64,000 nucleotides of DNA from Manihot esculenta (GCF_001659605.2 NC_035173.2:12888206-12952205), one strand, 5' to 3'. Shown: positions 11,640 to 23,957, numbered from the stretch's first letter. Made by a program: numbers and translations. Notes: generated by a model not told the origin, from the letters alone.

Positions 11640-12431
11640 ATGAGAGGGACTATCGATCTGCTAGATTGACTGGAGCTCCACCAGAGCATGAGGGCATGGA
11701 TGCTCATCCCCCTGCTTTGCCAAGGGCAATGTTTCAGAGAACAGGCAGAGAAAGTGCATCAAGGGACCCTAGAAGGTCTTTTGATGAAAGCAGAAGGGAA
11801 ACAGAGCAGGGTGGAGGATCTGATGATGTGAGGGAAGCTATGGATGTGGACCAGAGAAGAGATGGAGGGTTAAGTGTTGGCACGTCTGAGGAGGGTATGG
11901 GATCATCACAGGGAGGCGCTCAGGCCTCAGGGTATGGTTATCCACCCCAATATCAGCCTTTCCCACAGGGCCCAGGATATTCGATGGGGGGTACATCGGA
12001 TTATCTTAGTTTTCACCTATATCCCACCTTTATGCCTTATCCACCTTTTTACCCACCATATCCACAGTACCCCATGTATCCACCCTCACCCTTCTTCCCA
12101 AGTCCAGCATACCCTACTCCAGAGAGTTCTGCACCTCCTCCACCACCAGCAGAACCAGTAGCCCCTGTTATCCAAACACCTCAACCTGGCCCATCTGAGA
12201 GGAGTAAGGTAAAGATGACGGATTACTTGAAGCTGGATGCTCCTAAGTACAAACTAGGAGATGATCCATTTGAGTATCTCAAAGCGGTGAAAATGATAGC
12301 AGATGAGCTGGGGGCAAGTGATACTAGAGCCATTCAGATGGCGGGGTTCACTCTTAAATGCAAAAAGGCAAAGGAGTGGTTTAATAACTATGTGGACCTT
12401 AGACTGGATAACATGTCCTGGGGGGAGTTTG
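11640..12431 (+). pseudogene. gag: gag of element A, N-terminal part
   Basis: The ATG at 11640 corresponds to the Gag start of sister elements B and C (MRGTRRSARLTG). A one-base loss close behind it shifts the frame, and the long open frame shows RSARLTGAPPEHEG instead. It continues with an acidic segment, a Pro/Tyr-rich low-complexity stretch (11950-12130) and the start of the capsid domain ([22 protein letters not shown], then [17 protein letters not shown]). It stops where solo LTR G enters at 12432, with gtttg on both sides. The remainder of gag resumes at 14775. Confidence 0.85.
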
Positions 12432-14774
12432 AGTAATACCCGGCTAGATTCAAACATCGGAATTCCTACCGTCCGGTGGAATTCGAGGATGTCAGAGGTA
12501 TCTAGAAGGGTAAGAGAAAGGTTTTCTTAAATGTGTTAAGTATTTTAAAGAGTTAGAATGGAAAAGGACTTGAGTTTTGAAGAGAAAAGTCCAAGGGAAT
12601 AAAGTGCGGGTTCGGCCGCCGAAAATGATGTTCGGCCGCCGAAAGTGCCTTAGGTTTGGCCCCCGAAACTCCAAGTTCGGCCGCCGAACGTTGCATGGTT
12701 TTGCATGTAGGTTTGGCCGCCGAAGCTGAGGCGGTCAACCGCCTATAAAGAGCCCTCAGTCGGTGAAATGGATCAGATTTGCTTCCTTTTCACTTCCAGA
12801 GGTGAGTTCTTATTCCCCTTGGATGGTTTTCATGGTTTTTCATCAAATCTTTCAAAGGTAAGTGAGCTTTATGTTGTTTTTTGAAGGTTTTATACTTTGA
12901 GCAAAGTTTTGGAAAGTTTAGAGCTTAGATCCTCCATAGCTCTACATTTGGGATCACACCAGCCTTTGGTCTATAAGAGGTAAGGGTTGATCCTTCGTTT
13001 TTATGATGTTTTACATGAGTTTTATAAAGGGAAAAGAGAGTCTATAAGTAGATATGCATGTTTAGGGTTTTTTTGGTGTATTCTTGATATAAGTATGTAT
13101 ATGTGTTGTTTTGTAGTGTTTGTTGGGGTTGTAAGCTAGTTTTGGACCCCTATGTCCATATACTTGAGTATATGGGTGTTGAGGAGTTATGATATGCATG
13201 TGGAAGTTTTGGAGTGGTTTGGGAGGCTGGTTGCTGTCGTGGATGAGTTCTGGATGAACTCAGGTTCGGCAGCCGAAGGTACATTCGGCCGCCGAACCCT
13301 TGAAGAGGTGGCTTCGGCTGCCTAAGCTTGCTTGAGCTTGTCCCCGAAAGTTTGGACTTTCGGCTCTGGAGGAGAGGTTCGGCCGCCGAAGGTGCTGCCG
13401 AACATGCCCGACTTTCGTCTCTGGAGGAGACATTCGGCCGCCGAAGGTGCCACCGAAGGTGCTCTGTTCAGCCTTCTTTTGTATGCTTTATGTGATTGTT
13501 TTAGGATGTTTGAGAGGGGTTTTGGGAGTTGTGTAAAAGTTGTTTATCAGTTGTATAGAGTATGTTTGGTGCCTCATTTGCGTCCTCCATTGTAGGATTG
13601 GACCCGAGGAACCGAGGTGTTTAGCAGTAGTAGCTGCTTCAGAGTTAGTGATAGCCCAGAGTTAGCCAAGCAGAGGCTACAGGTGAGTGGAACTAAACTT
13701 AATACTGTATTTGCGAAATGACACGGTTCTAGCATGATCCATGCATCATAAAATGCCATGTTATGTATTAGGTTGTGTTGCATTAGACTTCAAGAATATG
13801 ATGCATTGCATAAGATGATATTTGTGTGGATGAATGTTGGATGATCCGTAGCCCTTGATATGAGCAGAGATACTATGAGGTCAGATGAGAGATGGCATGA
13901 GGTAGCCATACCAGTTCGCTCCTGGATAGTCCAGGTCACTCCTGGTACTATGAGTTAGACAGACAGCCTGTCAGATCAGAGAGACGAGTAGTCCAGGTGA
14001 GGCCTAATCGCCCCTGGCACAGTTGGACATGTTCTGATATGAGTCACTTAAGAGAAGTCCAGGTGAGGCCTAATCGCCCCTGGCAAGTTGGACATATTAC
14101 TATATGTATATAGTAGAGGGCTATTGGTGACGAGTTCATCCTTGAGATGATATGTTTGTGATGTGACGTATTTCATGAAAGCATGTAATTAAGGAACTGT
14201 TTTATTGTTCCTCCTCACTGGGCTGTAGTAGCTCATCCCACTCCCTTAACCCCAGTTTTGCAGGTTCTGAGATAGCTATGGGAAGTCAAAGTCAGCAAGA
14301 GGATAGAGGAAAGAGATGCATGAATGTATGTTTGTAATAGTATAGTGGACATGATGTAATTAATGTATTAGTTGTAATGTAATGTATAGATATGTACTAT
14401 CAGATCATGGATAGAATTGTGCTTTTTCCTAGTGTCTTTGCCTTAGTATGGTGTATGATTCATCCCTTTGTACATGGATCCTGTTTTACGTTTCTTGATG
14501 AGAAATGTGTGGAACCAAGGCTGACTTGTGATATGCTGACCCTATGAGAGTGGGTTCTATGTTTTTAGACATAGTGCATGCAGGTCGAGCTTGGTAACTC
14601 TGAGGAGAGTTTACAGGATTGTTGAGCATTGTTGAATCATGTATGGGATTTATCAGGTACACAGAGAGTACAGTCGGCTTGCTACGGGTCCCGGCGGCCT
14701 TAAGCCGATCTGGATCCTAGTGCCAGTGATGGTTCGGACCGCTACAGAGGGGTACCGGTTTTCGGGCTGTTACA
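12432..14774 (+). mobile_element. Solo LTR G inside gag of element A, target duplication gtttg
   Basis: The segment starts AGTAATACCCGGC (first base A instead of T) and ends GGGCTGTTACA. The 5 bases on each side (12427-12431 and 14775-14779) are both gtttg, and removing the insert restores continuity of the gag frame ([14 protein letters not shown]). There is no internal region, so it is a solo LTR. It has a TTCGG-NNN-CCGAA cluster (12612-12725 and 13263-13460), a TATA-like CTATAAAG near 12743, and the exon-like block near 13595. It is more diverged than LTRs of B and C. Confidence 0.93.
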
Positions 14775-15437
14775 GTTTGCAAATGAGTTTGCTGGATGGG
14801 ATTTTCCAGATATTTCCAGAGAGCTAAAGATGATAGAGTTTGAACAGCTGAGGCAGACGGAAGAGATGAGTGTCGATGAGTACACTGACAGGTTTTTGGA
14901 GTTGCTGCAGTATGTGGGTCAGGCCTATGATACAGATCAGATGAAGGCTAGGAGGTATACTATGAGGCTTCATCCTAGGTATTCCTCCTTGATCCTAGCA
15001 GCAGAGAGGGAGGGTTTCCACACAGTGGTGGATATAGCACGAAAGATGGAGGCTAGTGCCATTATACAGGGAACAGTTAAACAGCAGGTGGCACAGTCTT
15101 CGGGTTCTAAGACCCCAGGCAGGGGAAAGTCAGATCCCTCTTCTCAGGGTGCAGCAGCTTCAGACAGTAAAAAGTGGAGTGGTTCCACTAAGAATCCAAA
15201 GAAGAACAAGTTCTGGAATAAGCTAAAGGCAGGTTTGGGTTTAGCTAATGGCTCGAGCTCAGGCACAGAGGTTCCAATGTGTGTGAAGTGCGGTAAGCCG
15301 CACAGGGGAGTTTGTCGATTTGGGACTACAGCATGTTTCAGGTGCGGCCAAGAGGGACACATGGCTCGTGAGTGTCCTAGATCAGCTTTTTTAGCACCGT
15401 CCCAGCAGACAGCTCCAGGCAGTATGCCATAGCCATC
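14775..15437 (+). pseudogene. gag: gag of element A, C-terminal part with zinc knuckle
   Basis: The capsid domain continues (FEQLRQTEEMSVDEYTDRF, then LHPRYSSLI, ARKMEASAI), followed by a basic linker with [10 protein letters not shown] and a CCHC zinc knuckle [14 protein letters not shown] at about 15333-15374. A preceding CVKCGKPHRGVC forms an extra Cys/His cluster. The knuckle binds element RNA for packaging. A TAG stop at 15430 replaces the CAG codon seen in sister elements. Confidence 0.9.
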
Positions 15438-15965
15438 AGCTCCAACCATGACTCAGGGCAGAGGCAGAGGGAGAGGGGCAGCCTCTTCTTTTGCAGGTTC
15501 CCGTTGTGAAGGTCCATCAGCTCCAGCTCGGATCTTCACTATGACACAGCAGGAAGCAAACACATCTAACACAGTGGTGTCAGGTAATCTCATCATTGGT
15601 TGGTCTGATGTGTATGCTTTATTGGACCCGGTGCTTCTCATTCATTTATTGCTCCGAGAGCCATAGAGAGAGTGGATTTGATGACTTCTGGATTAGAGTG
15701 TCCCCTTTGGGTCAGTGGGCCCAAGTGTGATCCATTAGTGGCAGAGTCAGTCTGCCGTTATAGTCCAGTATTTATAGATGGTAGATGCCTTCCAGCTGAC
15801 CTTGTGGTTCTAGAGTTGACAGATTTTGATGTCATTCTAGGGATGGATTGGCTATCTGCATATGGTGCTACCTTGGACTGCAGAGACAAGGTAGTCAGGT
15901 TCAGAGATAAGGATGGATTTGAGTTTGTCTTCAGAGGAGACAGGAGGGGTACGCTAGAGGTTTGA
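15438..15965 (+). pseudogene. Protease region of element A, frameshifted
   Basis: The frame gives [21 protein letters not shown], then DVYALLDP, where one G is missing relative to B and C (about 15632). The catalytic loop is therefore broken. The second piece (15672-15965) carries [31 protein letters not shown] and GATLDC, the downstream half of the retropepsin fold. A second single-base loss occurs near 15953. In B and C the loop reads D-P-G-A. The enzyme would process the polyprotein; this copy cannot. Confidence 0.85.
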
Positions 15966-17584
15966 TATCAGCCCTTCAGGCTCATAGGTTGCTAAGGAGG
16001 GGTTGTCAGGGGTTTCTAGCTCATGTGAGAGAGCTTGATAGTCAGGTTAGGGAACCCGCCTCAGTGCCCATTGTCAGAGAGTTTCCTGATGTTTTCCCAG
16101 ACGAGCTTCCAGGACTACCACTTGATAGGGAGATAGAGTTCGAAATAGAGTTGTTGCCTGGTACTAGACCGATCTTTATCCCTCCCTACAGGATGGCACC
16201 AGCAGAGTTAAAAGAGTTAAAAGAACAGTTGCAAGAGTTGGTAGATAAGGGTTTCATTCGACCAAGTACCTCGCCTTGGAGTGCTCCAGTGTTGTTTGTG
16301 AGAAAGAAGGATGGATCCTTCAGATTTTGTATTGACTACAGGCAGTTGAACAAAGTCACTACCAAGAATAAAGATCCTCTACCCAGAATCGACGATCTAT
16401 TTGACCAGCTAGCTGGAGCAGGTTATTTTTCTAAAATAGATTTGAGATCAGGGTATCACCAGTTGAGAATCAGTGAAGAGGATGTGCCAAAGACAGCTTT
16501 CAGGACCAGATATGGGCATTATGAGTTCCTAGTAATGCCGTTCGGGTTAACTAATGCCCCTGCGGCATTCATGGATCTCATGAACAGAGTTTTCCAACAA
16601 TATTTGGATCACTTTGTTATTGTCTTCATAGATGATATTTTGGTGTATTTCAGAAATGCAGAGGAGCATGCCCATCATCTGAGGTTAGTTCTGCAGACCT
16701 TGAGAGAGCATGACTTGTATGCCAAGTTCTCCAAGTGTGAGTTCTGGCTGAGGAGCATCTCTTTCTTGGGGCATGTTGTGTCAGACCAAGGAATAGCAGT
16801 GGACCCCAAGAAGATTGAGGCTGTAGCGAACTGGCCTAGACCCACCACAGTAACAGAGATTAAGAGCTTTCTGGGTTTGGCAGGCTACTATAGGAGGTTC
16901 GTACAGGACTTCTCAAAGATTGCAGCTCCTATGACCAGATTAACCAGGAAAAACCAGAGGTTTACATGGTCTGACCAGTGTGAAGAGAGTTTCGAAAAGC
17001 TAAAGAAAAGGTTGACTTCAGCACCGGTGTTAGCTCTGCTTACCAGTGATGAAGACTTCACGGTGTTCTGTGATGCGTCCCGAGTGGGACTGGGTTGTGT
17101 GTTGATGCAGAATGACAGAGTGATTGCTTATGCTTCTAGACAGCTGAAGAAGCATGAGATAAACTATCCTACACATGACCTTGAGATGGCAGCTGTGATC
17201 TTCGCACTCAAGATGTGGAGGCATTACCTTTATGGGGTTAAATGTGAGATCTTCACAGATCATAAGAGCCTGCAGCACATCTTGAGTCAGAGAGAGTTGA
17301 ATTTGAGGCAGAAAAGATGGGTAGAATTGCTGAGTGACTATGATTGCAAGATCCAGTACCATCCGGGTAAGGCAAATATCGTGGCAGATGCCCTAAGCCG
17401 GAAATCACTTGGCAGTTTGTCCCATATCACGGCAGAGAGGAGGCCGGTGGTGAGGGAGTTCTATAAGCTCGTTCAGGAAGGGCTACAGTTAGAGTTATCT
17501 GGTACAGGTGCTTTGATAGCGCAGATGAGAGTTACACCCTTGTTTCTGGAGCAGGTCGCTCAGAAACAGCATGAGGACCCATAG
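15966..17584 (+). pseudogene. pol: Reverse transcriptase and RNase H of element A
   Basis: A 540-aa open frame covers both domains. Visible are [59 protein letters not shown], catalytic FIDDILVYF and FLGHVVS. The connection region [11 protein letters not shown] follows, and then RNase H with [24 protein letters not shown] and IFTDHKSLQ. All polymerase aspartates are present. The frame ends in a TAG at 17582 where sisters have GAG. This is the best-preserved enzyme segment of A, but it lacks connected Gag and integrase. Confidence 0.95.
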
Positions 17585-18967
17585 TTAGTCAAGATTGCCA
17601 GGACTATTCAGTCAGGCAAGAGTGATGAGTTCAGATTTGACGACAAAGGGATTCTCCGCTACGGGAACAGACTATGTGTACCAGATGACATCAGTTTGAA
17701 GGGAGACATTATGAGGGAAGCTCATAATGCCAGATATAGTGTTCACCCTGGAACCACTAAGATGTATCAGGATTTGAAAAGAGTGTATTGGTGGCCAGCT
17801 ATGAAGAGAGAAGTGGCACAGTTTGTGTCAACCTGCGAGGTATGTCAAAGGGTGAAGTTAGAACATCAGAAGCCGGCTGGAATGCTTAACCCACTGCCGA
17901 TTCCAGAGTGGAAATGGGAGAATATAGCTATGGATTTTGTAGTGGGATTACCGGCGACGTCCAACAGACTAGACTCCATATGGGTGATTGTAGACAGACT
18001 GACTAAATCTGCTCACTTCATCCCTGTTAGGAGTAACTACTCTGTGGATAAGTTGGCGCAGGTGTATGTTGAAGAACTTGTCAGGCTGCATGGGGCTCCC
18101 GTTTCTATAGTGTCAGATATGGGACCCCAGTTCACCTCCAGATTTTGGCGGAGTCTGCAGGATGCTATGGGCACAAAATTAGAATTTAGCACTGCTTTCC
18201 ATCCACAGACTGACGGACAGTCAGAGAGGACCATCCAGACCATAGAGGATATGCTCAGAATGTGTGTGCTTGATTTTGGCGGTTCTTGGAGGCAGCATCT
18301 TCCCTTAGTGGAGTTTGCCTACAATAAAAGCTATCATGCTAGCATAGGGATGGCTCCATATGAAGCTCTTTATGGGAGGAAGTGCAGGTCACCTGTTTGT
18401 TAGGAAGAGGTTGGAGAAAGGTCCTTGGCAGGGCCTGAGTTGGTAGAGATTACCAATAGAGTAGTGCCCATCATCAGAGAGAGAATCAGAACTGCTGTTA
18501 GTCGGCAGAAGAGTTATGCAGATGTCCGCAGGAAGCATATAGAGTTCCAGGAGGGGGATCTGGTATTGCTAAAGGTGTCTCCAATGAAAGGGGTGGTTCG
18601 TTTTGGGAAGAAAGGTAAGCTAGCTCCACGGTACATCGGACCCTTCGAGATTTTGCAGAAGGTCAGGAATGTGTCGTATAAGTTAGATTTACCTGCTTCT
18701 ATGGAAAGAATCCATCCGGTCTATCATGTTTCTATGTTACGGAAGTTTGTGTCAGATCCGAAAAAAGTTCTTACTGAACCAGATCTTGAGATCCTAGGAG
18801 ATCTCACCTATGTAGAGCAGCCAGTGCGGATCATAGACATTCAGATCAGAAAGTTGAAAAACAAGGAGATCCCGATAGTGAAAGTCCTTTGGAACCACCA
18901 TAATATCGAAGAATGTACCTGGGAGACACGGGAGTCTATGCTCCAGCAGTACCCCTACCTCTTTTGA
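17585..18967 (+). pseudogene. Integrase with C-terminal chromodomain of element A
   Basis: After the stop at 17582 the same line of protein continues: zinc-binding HHCC domain (HNARYSVHPG, CEVCQRVK), catalytic core (MDFVVGLP, SDMGPQFTS, HPQTDGQSERT) and a second stop at 18401 (TAG for TGG). The open frame 18425-18967 holds the C-terminal DNA-binding part (EGDLVLLKVSPMKGV, GKLAPRYIGPF) and a chromodomain (VKVLWNHHNIEECTWETRESM) ending YPYLF. Chromodomains direct chromoviruses to methylated-histone heterochromatin. The core reads SDMGPQF instead of the usual SDRGPQF. Confidence 0.9.
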
Positions 18968-19080
18968 GGTTAGAGTTTATGTTTTCTTTGTATTTTATGC
19001 TTTCATGAGTTCATGTGATGTTCATGTTATGGTTATAGTATGCATGTGATAGAGAGGAACAATCGGGGACGAATGTTCTT

Positions 19081-19094
19081 AAGGGAGGGGAGAA
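19081..19094 (+). promoter_or_regulatory. Polypurine tract of element A
   Basis: AAGGGAGGGGAGAA lies immediately before the 3' LTR and follows the conserved GGGGACGAATGTTCTT block also present in B and C. It primes plus-strand cDNA. Confidence 0.85.
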
Positions 19095-21846
19095 TGTAAT
19101 ACCCGGCTAGACCCTAGCATCGGAACTCCTATTTTCCGGCGGGATTTCCGTTGGCATCTAGATTTCTCAGATGTTGGAGCCTTCCAGATGGGTGAAACAG
19201 AGGTTTTTTTAAAATGGTTTTACATGTTTTATGGTTTTGAGTAAGAAAATTGAATTTTGAAAAAGGAAAAGACCAAGGATGTAACAGCCCGGACGTGATC
19301 CCCAGCACTGTTACCGCTCACAGCCCGTGACCTTCCTCTGGGCCCAGCCACTGTGAGCAGCTCTTAACATCCCTTCACCCTCACGGGTTCCAGGCAGGAT
19401 TTGTCCCTCGGGGGAGCCATTACGGCCCGCCCTAGCCCGAGTGGATTTGGCCCAATTCCTTCCTCTGGGAATTAGGTCGCCTCCCCCACTGCTCGAACCC
19501 TTGACCTCCCACTTTAAGGGAATAGACTCACTCTCACCAGACTATTCCCTTAAAGTGGGAGGTCAAGGGTTCGAGCAGTGGGGGAGGCGACCTAATTCCC
19601 AGAGGAAGGAATTGGGCCAAATCCACTCGGGCTAGGGCGGGCCGTAATGGCTCCCCCGAGGGACAAATCCTGCCTGGAACCCGTGAGGGTGAAGGGATGT
19701 TAAGAGCTGCTCACAGTGGCTGGGCCCAGAGGAAGGTCACGGGCTGTGAGCGGTAACAGTGCCGGGGATCACGTCCGGGCTGTTACAAAGGAGGAAAGTG
19801 CCAGGTTCGGCCACCAAAGGTGAAGTTCAGCCGCCGAAAGTTGCATGGTTTTGCTGCCCCCGAATCCCCACTTCGGCTGCCGAAAGTGGTGGAGGTTTGC
19901 ATACAGCTTTGGCCGCCGAAGGAGAGTCGGCTGGCCACCTATAAAAGCCTCGTTGACCGGAAATGGAGGGTGTTTGAGCTCTCTTTTTGGTCAAAGGTAG
20001 GTTTTGTTCTCCTTTGGTTGTTTTCATCTTGTTCTTTCAAATCATGCAAGCTTTAATGAGTTTTTAACTTGGTTTTTGAAGTTTTGAGCAAAAGAAGTCA
20101 AAGTGGAAAGATTTGGAGAATTTGGATCTTTTTCCTCCACATCTCCGAGAAAGGACCATCGATCCTCTCGTTCTTCAAGAGGTGAGCATGGATCCTCACC
20201 TCCCCTTATGTTTTAAGCATGTTTTAAAGAGTTTAAGAGAGTTTTATGGCATGTTATAGAGTAGATCTTGAAGTTGAGTATATGATTGATTATGTGCTAT
20301 GTGTGTTGCTATGATGTTGTTGGAGGAGTTTGAACTAGTTTTTAAGCTCCTATATGCATGGAAAAGAGTATATGCATGTTATAGAAAGTTGGTATGCATG
20401 TTTTGGGTGTTTTTAGGTTTTGGGAGGCTGAATATGCATGTTTGACCCGAGTTCTGCCTTCTGGGCAAAACTTTGATTCGGCCGCCGAAGCAAGGTTCGG
20501 CCGCCGAACCCCTTAAGGAGGCTGTTTTGGCCGCCTAACCTTGCCCCCGAAAATTGAGACTTTCGTCTCTGGAGGGAAGGTTCGGCCGCCGAACATGCCG
20601 CCGAAGGAGGGTGACTTTTGGCTCTGGAAGGTCTTTCAGCCCCCGAACCTTGCCTCCGAAAGTTGGGACTTTCGGCTCTGGAAGGGACTTTCGGCCGCCG
20701 AAGGTGCCGCCGAAAGTGCATGAGTTTCGGCTCTGGAGGGATTTCGGCCGCCGAACCAGCTGCTGAAAGTGCCCTGTCCAGCCTTCCTTTGCCCATTTTT
20801 TCATGCATGTTTATGATGTTTTAGGGGATTTTTGAGAAGATGTTTATAGTTATGTTAGAGTATGTTTGGTCCTCATTTGAGTCCAACTGTGTAGGTGCGA
20901 ACCCGAGGAACCAAGGAGGCCCACAGAGTTAGAGTTACAGAGACTGTTCATCAGTTGACAGAGGTTAGTGGAACTGAACTATGTTTTTCAATTAATGAAA
21001 GCTATAGCATGATTCATGCATCATAAATGCCATGTTATATTAGGATGTATTGCATTGCATTAGTGTTCACGAAGTTGATGCATTACATTATTACTTGTCG
21101 ATGGGACGGACACAGAGTAGGACCCTTTAGCCCTCTAATGTTTATGTTTATGTAACAGAAGTCCTGAGGAGCCCCTTGAGGGCCAGGCACAGAGTTTATA
21201 TGCATGTAACAGAAGTCCTGAGGAGCTCCTTTGAGGGCCGGGCACAGAGCAGAGGGATTTTTGGTTCAGTCCGTCCGTGATGTGATTTGTTTGTGATGTG
21301 ACGCATTTCATGATAGCATGTTTTAAATGTTTTTTTATTGTTCTACTCACTGGGCTCTAGTAGTTCACCCCTCTCCCTAACCCCATGTTTTCAGGGCCAT
21401 AGAGAAGGCAGAGGTATAGCAAGGGTAAAGTCTAAGTGTAATAGTATAGAGTAGTGGACATGTAATGTATAAAGAGATAATGTAAAGTCATGTAATGTAT
21501 CTTGAGATAGTATTGTGCTTGGCCCTAGAATATGTTTAATCCCTTTGTATATGATCATTATGTCATGCTTTATGATGTTTTATGATGAGATCCAAGCTTG
21601 ATGTATGATGATGACCCATCTAGAGCATTTGATGAGAGCTTTAGTATGGGGTTTGATGTTTACAGGTTAGTGCATGCACAGGTCAAGCTTGGGAACGATA
21701 AAATTTAAAATTTTTATGGAAATGTATGATCATATATGGGATTTATCAGGTACTCAGAGTTCATAGTAGGCTTGCTACGGGTTTCGGGAATCTTAAGTCG
21801 ATCTGAATCCTAGCGCCGGTAGTGGTCCGGTTTCCGGGTCGTTACA
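19095..21846 (+). repeat. 3' LTR of element A, enlarged by a palindromic insertion
   Basis: It begins TGTAATACCC and ends GGTCGTTACA, collinear with the 5' LTR except for an extra block at 19280-19787 (see that entry). Without it the length is about 2240 bp. The TATA box is at about 19939, the second motif cluster at 20476-20770 and the exon-like block near 20896. The target flank on the right (aaatt) leads straight back into the 109-bp array. Confidence 0.93.
19280..19787. mobile_element. 508-bp near-perfect palindrome with LTR-like ends and target duplication aagga
   Basis: The left arm (19280-19525) and right arm (19542-19787) are reverse complements over 246 bp with one mismatch that I can see. 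A 16-base loop (19526-19541) separates them. Both ends read TGTAACAGCCCGG inward. The host LTR bases aagga occur on each side (19275-19279 and 19788-19792), and the other LTR of A lacks the insert, so this is an integration event. TG...CA ends and 5-bp duplication fit LTR-type integrase. A related, non-palindromic copy ends at 42315. The right arm carries GGTTCGAGCAG, similar to a Pol III B box. There is no coding capacity. A palindromic dimer of a miniature LTR element is the best reading. Confidence 0.88.
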
Positions 21847-22813
21847 AAATTGAGCTGAGAGAATGAAGCGACAATAAGGCCAAAGAGCCTGAGCTCCACC
21901 CAAGGCCAAAAAGCCCAAAAATGACAAGCAGGCCCAAAGAGGCTAAGCCCTGAGCTAGGCTACGCGAGACCGAGCTCGAAAGAGAATCAAATCCAGAGAG
22001 GACCGAGCTAAAAGAAAAGCAAAGGTCGACTAATAAAAACAACGGAGGCAATCATCCCTCACCAAAAAGCATTGAAGCAAAACAAAAACATATACAATTG
22101 AGCTAACCTACAGGCCAAACTTGCCTCAACACGAAACTAAGAAGAGGCCACTCTAAGCTCAAAGGACGAGGTACTTCAAAAACAAAAGGTACCAACTCGC
22201 GGGCTCGACTAAGTAGACGGACTTACCAGCCAGCTCAGACTATCCCATGGTGAACGAACACTCAAACAAAATAAGAAAGGCAACAGCGAGGTACACGACC
22301 TAGACTTGGGTGACTGTTAGAAAAGGCGCATTAAAAAGGGATAAGGCGCCCCGAGCTCACAATGAGAACAAAAGTTAAAATTGTCTAAGGTATGACACTC
22401 ACCCTAACAAGATTATCTCTTTTAGTGTTATATATGACCGAACTCATTACACAAAAGACCTCGCAAGCCAAAAGACAGACTGACCTTATCAAAATAAGAA
22501 AAACTCACAAAGTGAAAAACCCAACTTGATGCTGAGTCCCCAGCTTGGGCCAGTTCAATTGGCAGTCACAGAAGAAGCAGTTTAGTTTGATAATTATCCA
22601 AAGTTAAGTAAGTTGAGGAATTGTTAAGAACACACGTTGTCAAAGGCCTTCTTTATTATGTTGAAGTTAGAAAAATTTCATAAGTCCAACAGAAAAGAAG
22701 GAGTTCAGCCTTAAGAAGATGTAGGCAGATCGGCAGGGCGAGTGAAGCAATATGAATAAAAAATAATCTAAGTATAAGTGAAGTACAAGCCAAGGTAAAA
22801 TCTCGTTCATCAC
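21847..22813 (+). other. End of the 109-bp array and unique 3' UTR of element E
   Basis: The first 45 bases continue the tandem unit (gagctgagagaatgaagcg). From about 21892 the sequence diverges into unique DNA rich in caaggccaaaaagccc-like words without an ORF, LTR end or RNA gene that I can recognise. It stops at 22813, where element D begins after atcac. Confidence 0.6.
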
Positions 22814-23957
22814 TGTAACGACCCGAAAATCGGACCGCTACTGGCGCTAGGATCTAGGTCGACTTAAGGTCGCCGGGACCCGTAGCAAGCCTACTATACT
22901 CACTGAATACCTGTAAAATCCCATACATGATCATACATTTTCTGTAAAAATATCAAACTTTGCTCTGAACCAAGGCTCAACCTGTGCATGCACTATCTCT
23001 GTACTACAGAACCCCTTACTAGAGCCCTCATCAATGCTCTAGACGGGTTAAACTCATGCAATGTCAAGCCTGCTTTTCACATACTCATAAAACATTTCAA
23101 TAACATATTTACAAAAAACAGACCATGAATACAAAAGGGATTTACAACATGGGTCAAGCACAATACTCTACACTATACAATACTAAACATCTCTTTACAA
23201 AATTACATGTCCACACTAAGCTATTACACATCACTTTACTCTTCCTGTACCCTGCTGACTTCCCTCTGACTCTGATCTTGCAAGACTGGGGTTAAAGGAG
23301 AGGGATGAGCTATACTAGCCCAGTGAGTAGAACAGTAAAACATGTTAATAAACATGCTCATATGAAATGCATCATATCACAGACAATTCACAGCAAGGAT
23401 GAATGTGTCACCAATAGTCCCGACATACTAAACTCGTGCCAGGGCGTAGAATGGGCACCTAGTCTTCCTGTCTTACCTGATAACTCGTGCAGGGAGTAGA
23501 ATGGGCACCTGGTCTTCCTCATAACTCGTGCCAGGGCGTAGAATGGGCACCTGGTCTTTCTTAGAGACTATGGATCATTCACTATTCATCCACATCAACA
23601 ACATAGAATGCAATGCAACATCTTCGTTTCTAATGCAATCAACCTATTGCATACTCATGGTGCATGAAACATGCTAAAAATATTTAATTTCTCAATTAAA
23701 ACGATTAAGTTTAGTTCCACTCACCTCTGGCTGACTCTGTACTGACTTGGAAGCAGTGCTCACTGCTGATCTCTTTGGTTCCTATGGTCCGTTCCTATAC
23801 AGATGGACTCAAATGAGGGACCAAACTAGCTCAAGAACAACTCTATAAAACTCCCCAAAACCCCCTTAAGATATCCTAAAACTATCAAGGAAAACATGCA
23901 AAAGAAGGCTAGACAGGGCACTTTCGGCGGCAGGTTCGGCATCCGAAAGTCCCTTCC
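22814..23957 (-). repeat. 3' LTR of element D, truncated by insertion of B
   Basis: The minus-strand end TGTAACGACCCGAAAATCGG begins at 22814, and the sequence parallels 42898-44035 closely. It breaks at 23957 within the motif cluster (after gtcccttcc), exactly where B's TGTAATACC starts. The missing half is not found after B, so it was lost in the rearrangement at 41.5-42.3 kb. The plus-strand ORFs here are not genes. Confidence 0.92.

Larger units (their letters stand above)
9156..21846 (+). mobile_element. Element A: Tekay-type Ty3/gypsy chromovirus, with its own nested insertions
   Basis: It has a 5' LTR (9156-11377), primer site, gag-pol, purine tract (19081-19094) and 3' LTR (19095-21846). 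It interrupts the 109-bp array. The flanks are aaacc on the left (9151-9155) and aaatt on the right (21847-21851): a 5-bp duplication that now differs by two C-to-T changes, or an imperfect one. Solo LTR G lies inside gag and a 508-bp palindrome lies inside the 3' LTR. LTR structure, Met-tRNA primer and the integrase-chromodomain end place it in the Tekay lineage. Several stops and frameshifts make it defective. Confidence 0.9.

Noticed and set aside
17030..17362. 110-aa minus-strand ORF inside pol (also 37006-37338 and others).
   Set aside because: It is opposite to well-conserved RNase H coding in each copy; conservation comes from the sense frame.
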